41,483 bases of DNA, taken from the NCBI GenBank assembly GCA_947627245.1, contig CANQVH010000030.1, positions 1 to 41,483 on the forward strand, written 5' to 3'. Position numbers and translations under genes: made by a program. This DNA is from an uncultured Lachnospiraceae bacterium (GTDB taxonomy: Bacteria; Bacillota; Clostridia; Lachnospirales; Lachnospiraceae). The notes beneath the pieces are model-generated. The model made no database searches and was not told the DNA's origin. It was given only the letters and a program-made list of their open reading frames with translations. Numbering within the stretch: position 1 is the first letter of the stretch; the number at the start of each line of letters is the position of its first letter. Positions 1 through 13,611 of this stretch are shown in pieces.

Positions 1-7
1 TGCTTTT

Positions 8-107
8 CTCTTATTCAGAGTGGTGGAGATACATAGGATCTGTGAAGCCACGGCAACCCCGGAAACGGAAGGTGCCAACCTGAGCGAGTAAACTCGAACA
101 ATAAGGG
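8..107 (+). promoter_or_regulatory. SAM-I (S-box) riboswitch of metK
   Basis: The S-box aptamer core is readable in order: GGTGGAG after the first strand of P1, then TGAAGCC and CGGCAACC, then GGTGCCAACCTG. P1 closes by pairing CTTATT (10-15) with AATAAG (100-105). The family binds S-adenosylmethionine and usually stops transcription when SAM is high. It is followed by an intrinsic terminator at 129-153 and by metK, the SAM synthetase, so this is a standard feedback loop on SAM supply. The transcript's promoter lies to the left of the window. Confidence 0.95.
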
Positions 108-128
108 GATTTGATGATGTCAGTTGAG

Positions 129-153
129 TCCGCCTTTTTGGCGGATTTTTTTT
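129..153 (+). terminator. Intrinsic terminator, SAM riboswitch expression platform
   Basis: TCCGCC pairs with GGCGGA across a five-T loop and is followed by a run of eight T. It lies about 20 nt after the SAM-I aptamer and 95 nt before metK, the expected place for the SAM-controlled attenuator. Confidence 0.93.
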
Positions 154-247
154 GCGCAGACACGCGCAGGGAAATTTACAGACGAAACCGATACGAATTC
201 CTTGAAGAAAGAGGAAAAGCAGCCATTGAAAAGAAAGGAAGGTACAA

Positions 248-1435
248 ATGGACAAATTACTGTTTACTTCAGAATCCGTGACGGAAGGACATCCGGATAA
301 AATGTGCGATCAGATCTCGGATGCGATCCTCGATGCACTGCTTGCGCAGGATCCGATGAGCCGCGTAGCGTGCGAGACGGCCACGACGACTGGACTGGTG
401 CTCGTGATGGGCGAGATCACGACGTCGGCTTATGTCGACATTCAGAAGATCGTGCGGGACACCGTGCGAGAGATCGGTTATACGCGCGGGAAATACGGGT
501 TTGACGCGGACACCTGCGGCGTAATCACGGCGATTGACGAGCAGTCTGCGGACATTGCGATGGGCGTGGACAAGGCGCTTGAGGCAAAAGAAAACACGAT
601 GACGGATGATGAAATTGAAGCGATCGGCGCAGGCGATCAGGGCATGATGTTCGGCTTTGCGACGAACGAGACGCCGGAGTATATGCCGTATCCGATCTCT
701 TTGGCGCACAAGCTGGCGCGCCGTCTGACAGAGGTCAGAAAGGACGGCACGCTTCCGTATCTGCGTCCGGACGGAAAGACACAGGTAACGGTGGAATATG
801 ACGAGAACGGAAGACCGTCGCGACTGGATGCCGTAGTCCTCTCCACGCAGCACGATCCGGATGTGACGCAGGAGCAGATTCATGAGGACATTAAGAAGCA
901 TGTCTTTGACAAGATCCTGCCGCAAAATATGGTCGATGGCGAGACAAAGTTCTTCATTAACCCGACGGGTCGTTTCGTGATCGGCGGACCGCACGGCGAC
1001 AGCGGACTGACCGGGCGGAAGATCATCGTGGACACCTACGGCGGCTATGCGAGACACGGCGGCGGCGCATTCTCCGGCAAGGATTGCACGAAGGTGGACC
1101 GTTCCGCGGCTTATGCGGCGCGTTATGTGGCGAAGAATCTCGTGGCGGCAGGGCTTGCTGACAAGTGTGAGATCCAACTGTCCTACGCGATCGGCGTAGC
1201 GAGGCCGACCTCGATCATGGTAGACACGTTCGGCACAGGGAAGCTCTCAGATGAAAGGATCACGGAAATCGTGCGTGAAAACTTCGATCTTCGTCCTGCA
1301 GGGATCATCAAGATGCTGGATTTGCGCCGTCCGATCTACAAGCAGACCGCAGCATACGGGCATTTCGGAAGAGATGATCTGGATCTACCGTGGGAGAAGC
1401 TGGATAAGGTGGAAGTGTTGAAAAAATATTTATAA
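248..1435 (+). CDS. metK: S-adenosylmethionine synthetase (methionine adenosyltransferase)
   Basis: Makes S-adenosylmethionine from methionine and ATP in the cytosol. The 395-residue length is normal for bacterial MetK. Visible signatures are GHPDK near residues 14-18, the GAGDQG loop at about 127-132 and the glycine-rich GGGAFSGKD segment at about 272-280, the latter two being the family's signature regions. Start ATG 248 is preceded by AAGGAAGG at a good distance. The gene stands behind a SAM-I riboswitch and terminator, so expression should fall when SAM is plentiful. It appears to be a single-gene unit ending near the hairpin at 1517-1550. Confidence 0.98.
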   Translation: MDKLLFTSESVTEGHPDKMCDQISDAILDALLAQDPMSRVACETATTTGLVLVMGEITTSAYVDIQKIVRDTVREIGYTRGKYGFDADTCGVITAIDEQSADIAMGVDKALEAKENTMTDDEIEAIGAGDQGMMFGFATNETPEYMPYPISLAHKLARRLTEVRKDGTLPYLRPDGKTQVTVEYDENGRPSRLDAVVLSTQHDPDVTQEQIHEDIKKHVFDKILPQNMVDGETKFFINPTGRFVIGGPHGDSGLTGRKIIVDTYGGYARHGGGAFSGKDCTKVDRSAAYAARYVAKNLVAAGLADKCEIQLSYAIGVARPTSIMVDTFGTGKLSDERITEIVRENFDLRPAGIIKMLDLRRPIYKQTAAYGHFGRDDLDLPWEKLDKVEVLKKYL

Positions 1436-1439
1436 AAAC

Positions 1440-1468
1440 TTGACAAAAAAGAGTAGTTGTTATAATAT
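1440..1468 (+). promoter_or_regulatory. Sigma-A-like promoter just after metK
   Basis: TTGACA at 1440-1445 and TAATAT at 1463-1468 are 17 nt apart; the overlapping TATAAT at 1461 is 15 nt away. The match is close to consensus, but the next thing downstream is a terminator at 1517-1550 rather than a gene, so any transcript would be under about 90 nt. Confidence 0.5.
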
Positions 1469-1516
1469 AACTATGACTTATGTCGAATGAAATTAATATT
1501 GACAAAAGAAAAAACA

Positions 1517-1550
1517 GAAAACCCGAAGAGTCGCACCTCTTCGGGTTTTC
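1517..1550 (+). terminator. Strong intrinsic terminator after metK
   Basis: A 14-bp perfect stem (GAAAACCCGAAGAG with CTCTTCGGGTTTTC) and a six-base loop, with A-rich and T-rich sides, so it could act on both strands. It separates metK from the kinase gene. The rest of the gap to 1701 is AT-rich; an extended -10 (TGTTATACT, about 1653-1661) is the likely kinase promoter. Confidence 0.88.
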
Positions 1551-1701
1551 ATTTTATGCCGTTCTATTTTCTATCCAGCCACTTACAGATGTATATATTT
1601 AATAAAAAATTCAGAATTATCACGTAATGTTTAGATGAAAAAGTTTGGGGGACATGTTATACTGAAATGACACTTATCAAAAAATCTTCTCAGGTGAAGC
1701 T

Positions 1702-3297
1702 ATGAAATTAAAGACAAGGCTTATCATCGCATTTCTGGTAATCATTTTGGTACCGTTTCTTTTGTTCAGCGTCGTGTTTTGGGGATTTACAAGATTTCAG
1801 AGACACGCGATCGAGCAAAATTACGGCGTATCCGTTTCTGTAGAGAATATTTCCGACTCCATGCGGCTGATCGGACAGACGACGCAGACGATCTTTGAAG
1901 AGTTGGCCGGGCAGTCGGACAGCGATCCGCAGCGTTTTCTGGATGAATCCTATCTGGAACAGATCAACGGAGAGCTTTTGAAGAAGCATTCCTATCTGCT
2001 TGTCCGGAAGGACGGAGCGCTTTTTTACAACGGATCCGGGGAGGAAGTCGGAAAGCTTTTGGATGCGCTGCCGAAATTTCGGAGCTTCAGCAGCACGTCC
2101 GACGGAGGCTCATACATCGGCAGGGATATCCGGGTGTTCGTGAAGCAGCTTGACGTTGAGGTGCCGCGTGCCGGGACGGAAGCTGTTTCAGGGGACGGGG
2201 ACAGTTCAACAAAATCGAGTATGACATTGGGGGATGGAGACAGTTCAACAAAATCAAGTACGACGTCGGAAGAAGAAACCTCGGAAATAAGCGTTTTCAT
2301 CGTCTCGTCCGTGCGCGAGATCATTGCGCAGAACGGTCGTCTGATCCTCGATCTGCTGATCTCGATCATCGTGATCCTGATCTTTGCGGCGCTCCTCATG
2401 ATCGTCTGGATTTATACGGGCGTGCATACGCCGCTGCAGAAGCTCAGCGAGGCGACACACCGCATCAAAGAGGAAGATTTTGACTTTGAACTGGATGTGA
2501 AGGGAAAAGATGAGATCAGCGAGCTCTGCCGGGATTTTGATGAGATGCGGCAGAGGCTGAAGGATCTGGACGAGGAGAAAAAGGCGTTCGACCGTCAGAG
2601 TAAGGAGCTGATCAGCAACATCTCGCACGACCTGAAGACGCCGATCACGGCGGTTAAGGGATATGTCGAGGGAATCATGGACGGCGTCGCGGACACCCCG
2701 GAAAAAATGGATCGATATATCCGCACGATTTATATCAAGGCAAACGACATGGATCGCCTGATCAATGAGCTGACCTTTTATTCCAAGATCGATACGAACA
2801 AGATTCCTTACAATTTCAACAGAATCGACGTCGCGGAATATTTTGACGACTGCGCGGAGGAGGTCGGTCTGGAAATGCGCGAGAGGAGTATCGTGTTTTC
2901 CTACATCAACACGGTAGAGCCCGGCACGCTGATCATTGCGGACGCGGAGCAGCTCAAGCGCGTGATCAACAATATTATCGGGAATTCGGTCAAATATATG
3001 GACAAGGATAAGAAGTATGTTCAACTTCGCGTGATGGATGTCGGGGATTTCATTCAGGTCGAGCTGGAGGACAATGGAAAGGGCATTCCGAATCAGGAGC
3101 TTGTATCGATCTTCGACCGTTTTTACCGGACGGATCAGTCGCGCAACTCGGCGCAGGGAGGCAGCGGGATCGGACTGTCTATCGTGAAAAAGATCGTTGA
3201 GGATCACGGGGGCAGGATCTGGGCGACCAGCAAGGTCAGCGAGGGAACGGTCATGCACTTTGTTGTCAGGAAGTATATATCTTCCGTTCAGGGGTAG
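1702..3297 (+). CDS. Sensor histidine kinase, two-component system
   Basis: Membrane sensor that should autophosphorylate and pass phosphate to the regulator encoded 62 bp downstream. Order in 531 residues: transmembrane helix about 5-29, extracytoplasmic sensor about 30-212, second helix about 214-237, HAMP linker about 238-290, a dimerisation domain with the H-box SHDLKTP (phospho-accepting His309), and an ATPase domain with N-box near 423-431, DNGKG near 457 and GGSGIGLS near 487. Two tandem GDGDSSTKSS repeats lie at residues 164-186 just outside the second helix. The start codon has only a weak AGGTGA ribosome site. The input signal is not apparent. Confidence 0.95.
   Translation: MKLKTRLIIAFLVIILVPFLLFSVVFWGFTRFQRHAIEQNYGVSVSVENISDSMRLIGQTTQTIFEELAGQSDSDPQRFLDESYLEQINGELLKKHSYLLVRKDGALFYNGSGEEVGKLLDALPKFRSFSSTSDGGSYIGRDIRVFVKQLDVEVPRAGTEAVSGDGDSSTKSSMTLGDGDSSTKSSTTSEEETSEISVFIVSSVREIIAQNGRLILDLLISIIVILIFAALLMIVWIYTGVHTPLQKLSEATHRIKEEDFDFELDVKGKDEISELCRDFDEMRQRLKDLDEEKKAFDRQSKELISNISHDLKTPITAVKGYVEGIMDGVADTPEKMDRYIRTIYIKANDMDRLINELTFYSKIDTNKIPYNFNRIDVAEYFDDCAEEVGLEMRERSIVFSYINTVEPGTLIIADAEQLKRVINNIIGNSVKYMDKDKKYVQLRVMDVGDFIQVELEDNGKGIPNQELVSIFDRFYRTDQSRNSAQGGSGIGLSIVKKIVEDHGGRIWATSKVSEGTVMHFVVRKYISSVQG
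2191..2268 (+). repeat. 39-bp tandem duplication inside the kinase gene
   Basis: Two consecutive in-frame 39-bp units (2191-2229 and 2230-2268) encode GDGDSSTKSS plus three variable residues. They differ at a handful of positions and add a Ser/Thr/Gly/Asp-rich linker to the extracytoplasmic stalk just before the second membrane helix. Confidence 0.85.
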
Positions 3298-3359
3298 GAG
3301 GATTCTGATGGAATTGTGAAAAACTAAGAGGATTTCAGCATATCAGGAGGAATTTCCAT

Positions 3360-4049
3360 ATGAGCAAAATATTAATCATTGAGGATGAAACGGCGATCGC
3401 GGATCTGGAGCGGGATTATTTGGAGCTGTCAGGCTTTGAAGTGGAGATTGAAAATTCCGGCGATAAAGGACTTGCGCGGGCTTTGGAGGAGGACTTTGAT
3501 CTGATGATATTGGATCTGATGCTCCCGGGAATGGACGGGTTTGAGATCTGCCGAAATGTCCGCGAGAAGAAAAATGTGCCGATTATCATGGTTTCCGCCA
3601 AAAAGGACGATATCGATAAAATCCGCGGCCTCGGTCTGGGAGCGGACGATTACATGACGAAGCCGTTCTCGCCGAGCGAGCTTGTGGCGCGTGTGAAAGC
3701 GCATCTTGCAAGGTATGAGCGGCTGGTGAACAGCAATGTTCAGGAAAATGATATCATTGAGATCCGCGGGATCAAGATCGACAAGACGGCTCGTCGCGTC
3801 TGGATCGACGGGGAAGAGAAGAATTTCACGACGAAGGAATTCGATCTGCTGACTTTTCTGGCGCAGAATCCGAACCATGTATTCACGAAAGAGGAGCTGT
3901 TCAAGGAGATTTGGGACATGGAGTCAATCGGCGACATTGCGACGGTCACGGTGCATATCAAGAAGATCCGTGAGAAGATCGAAAAGCAGTCCTCCAAGCC
4001 GCAGTATATCGAGACGATCTGGGGCGTCGGCTATCGCTTCAAGGTATGA
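3360..4049 (+). CDS. OmpR/PhoB-family response regulator
   Basis: DNA-binding partner of the kinase upstream. Residues 1-115 form a receiver domain with acidic pocket E8/D9, phospho-acceptor Asp52 (LDLMLPG) and the conserved Lys in MTKPFSP near 101. Residues about 130-229 form a winged-helix C-terminal domain with FTTKEFDLL and VGYRF motifs typical of the OmpR group. Length 229 is standard. An AGGAGGAA site lies just before ATG 3360. The kinase-first gene order is the reverse of many Firmicute pairs. The target regulon cannot be read from the sequence. Confidence 0.96.
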   Translation: MSKILIIEDETAIADLERDYLELSGFEVEIENSGDKGLARALEEDFDLMILDLMLPGMDGFEICRNVREKKNVPIIMVSAKKDDIDKIRGLGLGADDYMTKPFSPSELVARVKAHLARYERLVNSNVQENDIIEIRGIKIDKTARRVWIDGEEKNFTTKEFDLLTFLAQNPNHVFTKEELFKEIWDMESIGDIATVTVHIKKIREKIEKQSSKPQYIETIWGVGYRFKV

Positions 4050-4089
4050 GAGTCTTGTAAATGAACGGATAACCGGAGTTGTCGAAAAT

Positions 4090-4899
4090 ATGAATGAGAA
4101 ATTGAATATTTTGTACGAAGACGCGGATCTGATCGTCTGTCATAAGCCGGCGGGCGTCCCGGTACAGAGCGCGAAGGTCGGTCAGAAGGATATGGTCAGT
4201 ATACTGAATAATTATCTTGCGGCTCCGTTGATCCGCGTTGTCCATCGGCTCGATCAGCCGGTAGAGGGCGTTCTTGTGTTTGCGAAGACGAAACGGGCGG
4301 CGGCTGAGTTGTCCCGACAGGTCGCCGACGGGAGCATGAAGAAGATCTATCAGGCGGTATGCTGTGCGGTCAGCGCGGGACCCGACGGAGAAGGACAGAC
4401 GGCCGCTCTGCCCGAAAACGGATCCGCGAACAAGAACGGGGACTATGAACCCGGCAGAGAGCATCGTCTTGTCGATTATCTTGTGAGAAACGGAAGGACG
4501 AATACTTCCTCCGTGGCAGAAAAAAACAGTCGAGATGCGAAACGTGCCGAGCTTGTTTTTCGCGTGATCGGAAAACGGAAGATTGCGCCGGATTGTGCGG
4601 GAAAGATCTGCCTTCTTGCGGAAATCGGGCTGAAGACCGGCCGCCATCACCAGATTCGGGTACAGATGGCGCATGCCGGACTGCCGCTGTACGGCGATCG
4701 GAAATACAACGAAAGCTGGCAGGATTTTCTGATGGAAGCGGACAGGATTCATTTATCCGGGCAGGATGCCGGGAAAATTCCTCTTGCGCTTTGCGCCGTC
4801 TCGCTTGCGTTCTGCCATCCCGTGTCGAAGGAATCTCTGACGTTTGAGATAACGCCGCAATCAGACATTTTTTCAGCCTTTGGCGGCGATAAGCGCTGA
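4090..4899 (+). CDS. RluA-family RNA pseudouridine synthase
   Basis: Predicted to isomerise uridine to pseudouridine in rRNA or tRNA. The family signature HRLDQPVEGVLVFAK is present, with catalytic Asp55, and KTGRHHQIRVQMAHAGLPLYGD near the C-terminus matches the RluA substrate-side motif. No S4 domain is seen, so it resembles the short RluA/RluC-like group of about 270 residues. I start at ATG 4090 (MNEKLNILYEDADL) because the frame upstream overlaps the response regulator and has no family resemblance. The start is only 40 bp past the regulator stop, so the three genes may be co-transcribed. The exact RNA target is unknown. Confidence 0.88.
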   Translation: MNEKLNILYEDADLIVCHKPAGVPVQSAKVGQKDMVSILNNYLAAPLIRVVHRLDQPVEGVLVFAKTKRAAAELSRQVADGSMKKIYQAVCCAVSAGPDGEGQTAALPENGSANKNGDYEPGREHRLVDYLVRNGRTNTSSVAEKNSRDAKRAELVFRVIGKRKIAPDCAGKICLLAEIGLKTGRHHQIRVQMAHAGLPLYGDRKYNESWQDFLMEADRIHLSGQDAGKIPLALCAVSLAFCHPVSKESLTFEITPQSDIFSAFGGDKR

Positions 4900-4954
4900 G
4901 ATCGATCGTGCATAAGAAAAAATAAAATTCTCCATACTAAGCAGGAAAAGGTAT

Positions 4955-6046
4955 ATGCGGGATTTCTGCATAAGAGAAAACGGTTGGAAGGTGCAAAGTA
5001 TGGAGGAAGGGAAGAAGATACTTACAGTGACGGGGATTACATTGGCGGTTTATTTCGTATACCGATATCTGCTGCCGTATGTAATTCCTTTTTTGATTGC
5101 CTATATGCTGGTGCATATTTTAAATCCGGTGACGGAAGCGATACGAAAAAAACTGCCGTGGAAAAAAGAGGTGATCGTTTCCGTTCTGCTGGTTATTCTG
5201 CTTACGGGCATGACGTTTCTGTTCTATTATTTTTACTGCCTGCTGATGGGGCAGATCCGGAAGATTGCGATGAATTTTGATTACTATTACAACTGCTTCT
5301 GCGGATGGGTGGACGGCTGCTGCCATATGGCGGAGCGAAGCTTCGGGATACAGGTGGACGAGCTCCGCGATTTCGTTTATTCCAGTCTGGAGCATGCGAC
5401 AGAGCAGATCCGCGTCTACATCATACCGGGCGTTGTGAATTATTCCGTTCGGTATCTCAAGAAACTGATGGACGTCGGACTTTTTTTGCTCATGCTGTTT
5501 GTCGCGGTGATTCTGCTGATGAAGGATTACGATGAGATGATCGAAAGGCTGCAGGAGTATACGATCTACCGGCACATTCACAACATCACGAACCGGATGT
5601 GGAAACAGGGCGGAATGTACATGAAAGCGCAGTTTATGATCATCGCCGTGATTATTGTGCTGTGCACGGCCGGGCTCTGGGTGATGGGAAATCCGTATTT
5701 TCTGGTGCTCGGCATCGTGATCGGGCTGATGGACGCGCTGCCCTTTGTCGGCACGGGGACGGTGCTGATTCCGATGGCGGTGTTCCTGCTGTTTCGGAGA
5801 AGCTTTCGGCTGGCGGTCTGTTATCTCGGATTGTTTCTGCTGACCTACGTTGTGCGGGAATTTCTTGAGCCGAGGCTGATCGGGCAGAAGCTGGGCATTT
5901 ATCCGTTCGTCATGATCGTGGTCGTTTACGCCGGCCTTTATCTCTACGGGCCGGCCGGAGTTGTGCTCGGACCGGTCACTTTGCTGACGGTGATGGAAAT
6001 TCTGAGAGAATTTCGCGAGGAAGAGAAGGGGACGTTCCCGCGGTGA
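4955..6046 (+). CDS. AI-2E family transporter (YtvI-like)
   Basis: Polytopic membrane protein of the AI-2E/PerM family. About eight hydrophobic segments are visible, with the family's long amphipathic middle and the conserved C-terminal run LGIVIGLMDALPFVGTGTVL, then ARG-poor helices ending in GPAGVVLGP. Members include the sporulation protein YtvI and Na+/H+ antiporter-like proteins; the substrate here is unknown. ATG 4955 has AGGA at 8 nt, but ATG 5000 (MEEGKKIL) has GAAGG at 8 nt and gives a more typical 348-residue protein, so the first 15 codons may not be translated. Confidence 0.85.
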   Translation: MRDFCIRENGWKVQSMEEGKKILTVTGITLAVYFVYRYLLPYVIPFLIAYMLVHILNPVTEAIRKKLPWKKEVIVSVLLVILLTGMTFLFYYFYCLLMGQIRKIAMNFDYYYNCFCGWVDGCCHMAERSFGIQVDELRDFVYSSLEHATEQIRVYIIPGVVNYSVRYLKKLMDVGLFLLMLFVAVILLMKDYDEMIERLQEYTIYRHIHNITNRMWKQGGMYMKAQFMIIAVIIVLCTAGLWVMGNPYFLVLGIVIGLMDALPFVGTGTVLIPMAVFLLFRRSFRLAVCYLGLFLLTYVVREFLEPRLIGQKLGIYPFVMIVVVYAGLYLYGPAGVVLGPVTLLTVMEILREFREEEKGTFPR

Positions 6047-6093
6047 TCCGGAAAGTGTTATCGATTGTTAAAATAATAATAATCAATAAATTC

Positions 6094-6122
6094 TGGACAT
6101 ATATGGAAAAATACATTAATAT
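6094..6122 (+). promoter_or_regulatory. Promoter of the ATP synthase operon
   Basis: TGGACA at 6094-6099 and TAATAT at 6117-6122 with a 17-nt spacer, 27 bp before the first gene of the atp operon, in an AT-rich gap. No competing promoter-like pair is as good in this gap. Confidence 0.65.
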
Positions 6123-6149
6123 AAGGGAGTGGGACGGAGATAAGAAGAA

Positions 6150-6398
6150 ATGAAAAAGAAAAATGAGATCGTGCGTTCTCTTGCGATGGTAACTCAGCTC
6201 GGAATCAGCATGCTTGCCCCCGTCGTTCTCTGCGCGTTTATCGGGAGCTGGCTTGACGAGCGATACGGTTGGTCTGTCACAGCAGTTCTTCTGATCCTCG
6301 GGATACTAGCCGGGGCGAGGAACACATGGATCCTTTTGAAGCAGATACAGCCGCCGTCATCGAAGGAAAGGCAGAAAAATGAAAAGGAAAATCAATGA
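6150..6398 (+). CDS. AtpZ/AtpI-family small membrane protein
   Basis: First gene of the atp operon. The 82-residue protein has two hydrophobic helices separated by a short GSWLDERYG turn, the layout of the AtpZ/AtpI family thought to help assemble the c-ring or carry divalent cations. RBS GGACGGAG lies upstream. Its end overlaps the next gene by 20 bp, suggesting coupled translation. Assignment rests on this motif and position. Confidence 0.82.
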   Translation: MKKKNEIVRSLAMVTQLGISMLAPVVLCAFIGSWLDERYGWSVTAVLLILGILAGARNTWILLKQIQPPSSKERQKNEKENQ

Positions 6399-6789
6399 CA
6401 CGCTTCTGGAGCTGATCTGCGGCATTTTAGCGGCAGGCGCCGTGATAGAGATCATTGACCTGATCGTCACGGGCGTTTACCCTCAGTTCTCCGGACTGCG
6501 GTTTTTGTTTGCCACGGGGTTTTGGATCGGAATTGTCGTGGCGATCGTGCTGGCGGCGCATATGTACCGGTCGATCGATCGGGCGCTGGATATGCAGCCG
6601 AAGGATGCGGAGGGCTACATGCGCAGGGCATATCTTTTGCGCACCGTGATCATACTGCTGGCCGCGGCCGCGGTGCATTATCTGAAGCTCGGATATGTGA
6701 TGGCGTATTTTGTCGGAGTGCTCTGCCTGAAATTCGGAGCGTTTCTGCAGCCGTTGGTGCATAAACTTCTGGGAAGATCCGGAAAATAG
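6379..6789 (+). CDS. ATP synthase subunit I-like membrane protein
   Basis: The 136-residue protein has four predicted membrane helices (about 10-30, 45-65, 90-108, 112-130) and a basic short loop, as in the ATP synthase subunit I family, an assembly factor for the c-ring. It overlaps the preceding gene and is followed by atpB after 130 bp. Together with the AtpZ-like gene it makes a two-gene accessory head, as is common in Na+-type operons. Sequence conservation in this family is low, so position is an important part of the call. Confidence 0.8.
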   Translation: MKRKINDTLLELICGILAAGAVIEIIDLIVTGVYPQFSGLRFLFATGFWIGIVVAIVLAAHMYRSIDRALDMQPKDAEGYMRRAYLLRTVIILLAAAAVHYLKLGYVMAYFVGVLCLKFGAFLQPLVHKLLGRSGK

Positions 6790-6919
6790 CTTCTGTCGGA
6801 AGCGGATTTCGACAATCATTTCGGTAATTATTCAGAGTCGGCGGGGCGATTCCTGTGCGTTTGGCGCCGCGGTTACTGATTAATTATAACATAGAGTATG
6901 CGGGAAAGGAGGAGGAAAC

Positions 6920-7645
6920 GTGGAGACTGCGAATTTGCTGGCAGCATCCGGATCGGATGTGGATTTTATGATTCACGGCGTCTTCAGCTACAAGCTGTTC
7001 GGACAGACGTTCTGGATTACGACGACGCATGTTGCCATATTGATCGTTATGCTGCTGATTCTCGCGTTTGCGATCGCGGCAAGGATCACGATCAGCCATG
7101 CGCAGAAGTATCCGTCCGGTTTCCAGAATGTCGTGGAGATCGTCGTCGAGATGCTCGACAACATGGTGGAAAGCAGCATGGGCGTGCATGCGAAGAAGTT
7201 CCGGAATTACATCGGATCCATCTTTATCTTTATTTTTATCAGCAATATTTCAGGTCTGTTCGGACTGCGGCCGCCTACGGCGGATTACGGTGTGACACTC
7301 CCGCTCGGACTGATCACGTTTGGGATTATCCAGTACAACAACGTCAAATACAATAAGTTTGGCGCGTTTACCGGATTGTTCCAGCCGCTGCCGTTCCTCT
7401 TTCCGATCAATCTGATCGGTGAGATCGCGGTGCCGTTTTCCCTGTCGCTGCGTCTGTTCGGTAATGTTTTGTCCGGCACGGTCATGATGTCGCTGATCTA
7501 TTCGCTTCTGTCCAGATTTGCCATCGGCTGGACGGGTTTCCTGCACATCTATTTTGATGTCTTTTCAGGCGCGATACAGACCTACGTGTTCTGTATGCTG
7601 ACGATGGTGTTTGTGACAGACAAGCTTCCGGGAACGGAAGGATAG
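6920..7645 (+). CDS. atpB: F1Fo ATP synthase subunit a
   Basis: Stator channel subunit that passes ions to the c-ring. The key helix SLSLRLFGNVLSG contains the essential arginine, and five or six hydrophobic segments fit subunit a. Length 241 is normal. The start is a GTG at 6920 after a strong AAAGGAGGAGGAAA site. The 130-bp gap upstream holds no gene. Confidence 0.96.
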   Translation: METANLLAASGSDVDFMIHGVFSYKLFGQTFWITTTHVAILIVMLLILAFAIAARITISHAQKYPSGFQNVVEIVVEMLDNMVESSMGVHAKKFRNYIGSIFIFIFISNISGLFGLRPPTADYGVTLPLGLITFGIIQYNNVKYNKFGAFTGLFQPLPFLFPINLIGEIAVPFSLSLRLFGNVLSGTVMMSLIYSLLSRFAIGWTGFLHIYFDVFSGAIQTYVFCMLTMVFVTDKLPGTEG

Positions 7646-7679
7646 CCGGGAAAAAGGCTCACTGTTTTGTCCGTGCTGA

Positions 7680-8153
<474 letters not shown>

Positions 8154-8187
8154 ATAATGTAAATTGATAGGGAAAGGAGGCGAAATC

Positions 8188-8690
8188 TTGGAACGATTGT
8201 TTAATCTTGACCCGCAGCTTCTTCACGACGCGGTTCTGCTGGCGTTGTCAGTGTTTGTGATGTTCACATTCCTGTCGTACCTGCTGTTTAATCCGGCCCG
8301 CGATTTTCTGAAGAAACGTGCGCAGCGGGTGAAGGACAATATCGATTCTGCGGAAAAGGCAAAGGCCGACGCCGAAGCGCTCCGTCTCGAATACGAGGAT
8401 AAGCTTCGCAACATCCACATGGAAGAGAATGAGATCCTGAGCGCCGCGCGCAGGAAGGCGCTTGAGAACGAGGCGAAGATCATCGAGAGCGCGAGAACGG
8501 AAGCCGCGGCGATCATTGCGCGGGCTGACAAGCAGGCGGAGCTGGAGATAAAGAAAGCGCAGGACGATATCAAGAAGGAGATTATTACGGTTGCATCAAT
8601 GATCGCGGGTAAAGTGGTCAGTGAGAAGATCGATACGGATATCCAAGATTCGTTGGTGGATGATACATTGAAGGAAATAGGTGATCAGAC

Positions 8691-8703
<13 letters not shown>
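8188..8703 (+). CDS. atpF: F1Fo ATP synthase subunit b
   Basis: Peripheral stalk subunit: one N-terminal membrane helix (about 11-32) and a long charged coiled coil to the C-terminus. I choose the TTG at 8188 because AAGGAGG (8174-8180) lies exactly 7 nt before it, giving MERLFNLDPQLL; an in-frame TTG at 8164 would place that ribosome site inside the gene. Length 171 is typical. It overlaps atpH by 13 bp. Confidence 0.93.
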
Positions 8704-10768
<2,065 letters not shown>

Positions 10769-10780
10769 GGAGGGCAATGT

Positions 10781-13050
<2,270 letters not shown>

Positions 13051-13070
13051 AGCGCCGTTTGAGCTTTGCG

Positions 13071-13102
13071 CGGATAAAATTTCAGAAAAGGAATTTTGTC
13101 CG
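13071..13102 (+). promoter_or_regulatory. Hairpin between atpD and atpC
   Basis: CGGATAAAATTTC (13071-13083) can pair with GAATTTTGTCCG (13091-13102) around a short loop. There is no T-run, so it is more likely an mRNA stability or translation element than a terminator. It sits in the only sizeable gap of the F1 half of the operon. Confidence 0.5.
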
Positions 13103-13130
13103 AAACCGGTGAAAGAAATGGAGACGTACT

Positions 13131-13541
13131 ATGGCAGACGATAAGTATTTTGATCTTGAGATCATCACGCCGGATCGCGTATTCTGGAAGGGACAGGCGT
13201 CCATGCTGGAGCTCAACACGAGTGAGGGACAGGTGGGCATCTACAAGCGGCATATTCCGATGACGATGATCCTTGCGCCCGGCATCATGACGATCCACCT
13301 TGAGGGAGAGAACAAGGAAGCGGCCGTACACGCTGGTTTCATTGAAATCCTGCCGGATAAAATTTCCGTGATGGCGGAGATTGCCGAGTGGCCGGAGGAG
13401 ATCGACGAGAATCGCGCAAAGGAAGCAGAGCTTCGCGCCGAGCGCCGACTGCAGGCTCACGATCCGAGGATCGACACGTCCCGGGCCGAGGTGGCGCTGA
13501 AGAAAGCGATGGTGCGGCAGCAGCTTGCAAAGATGAGATAA
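13131..13541 (+). CDS. atpC: F1Fo ATP synthase subunit epsilon
   Basis: Last gene of the atp operon. The N-terminal beta-barrel begins FDLEIITPDRVFWKGQ and includes EGQVGIYKRHIPM, followed by the two-helix C-terminal domain rich in Ala, Glu and Arg, the part that inhibits ATP hydrolysis in many bacteria. Length 136 is normal. GGAG lies upstream of the ATG. A terminator follows at 13564. Confidence 0.97.
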   Translation: MADDKYFDLEIITPDRVFWKGQASMLELNTSEGQVGIYKRHIPMTMILAPGIMTIHLEGENKEAAVHAGFIEILPDKISVMAEIAEWPEEIDENRAKEAELRAERRLQAHDPRIDTSRAEVALKKAMVRQQLAKMR

Positions 13542-13563
13542 AAGAAATTTCTGTTCAAAATGA

Positions 13564-13611
13564 ACGGAGCTGTTACACGTCAGATTGACTGTGGCAGCTC
13601 CGTGTTTTTTT
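13564..13611 (+). terminator. Terminator of the atp operon
   Basis: ACGGAGCTG (13564-13572) pairs with CAGCTCCGT (13595-13603) and is followed by G and a run of T. It sits between the converging atpC and pilT genes and its T-run touches the pilT stop. Confidence 0.85.

Noticed and set aside
3877..4089. Upstream extension of the pseudouridine synthase frame
   Set aside because: It overlaps the response regulator gene in another frame and reads as Arg/Ser-rich nonsense; family similarity starts at 4090.
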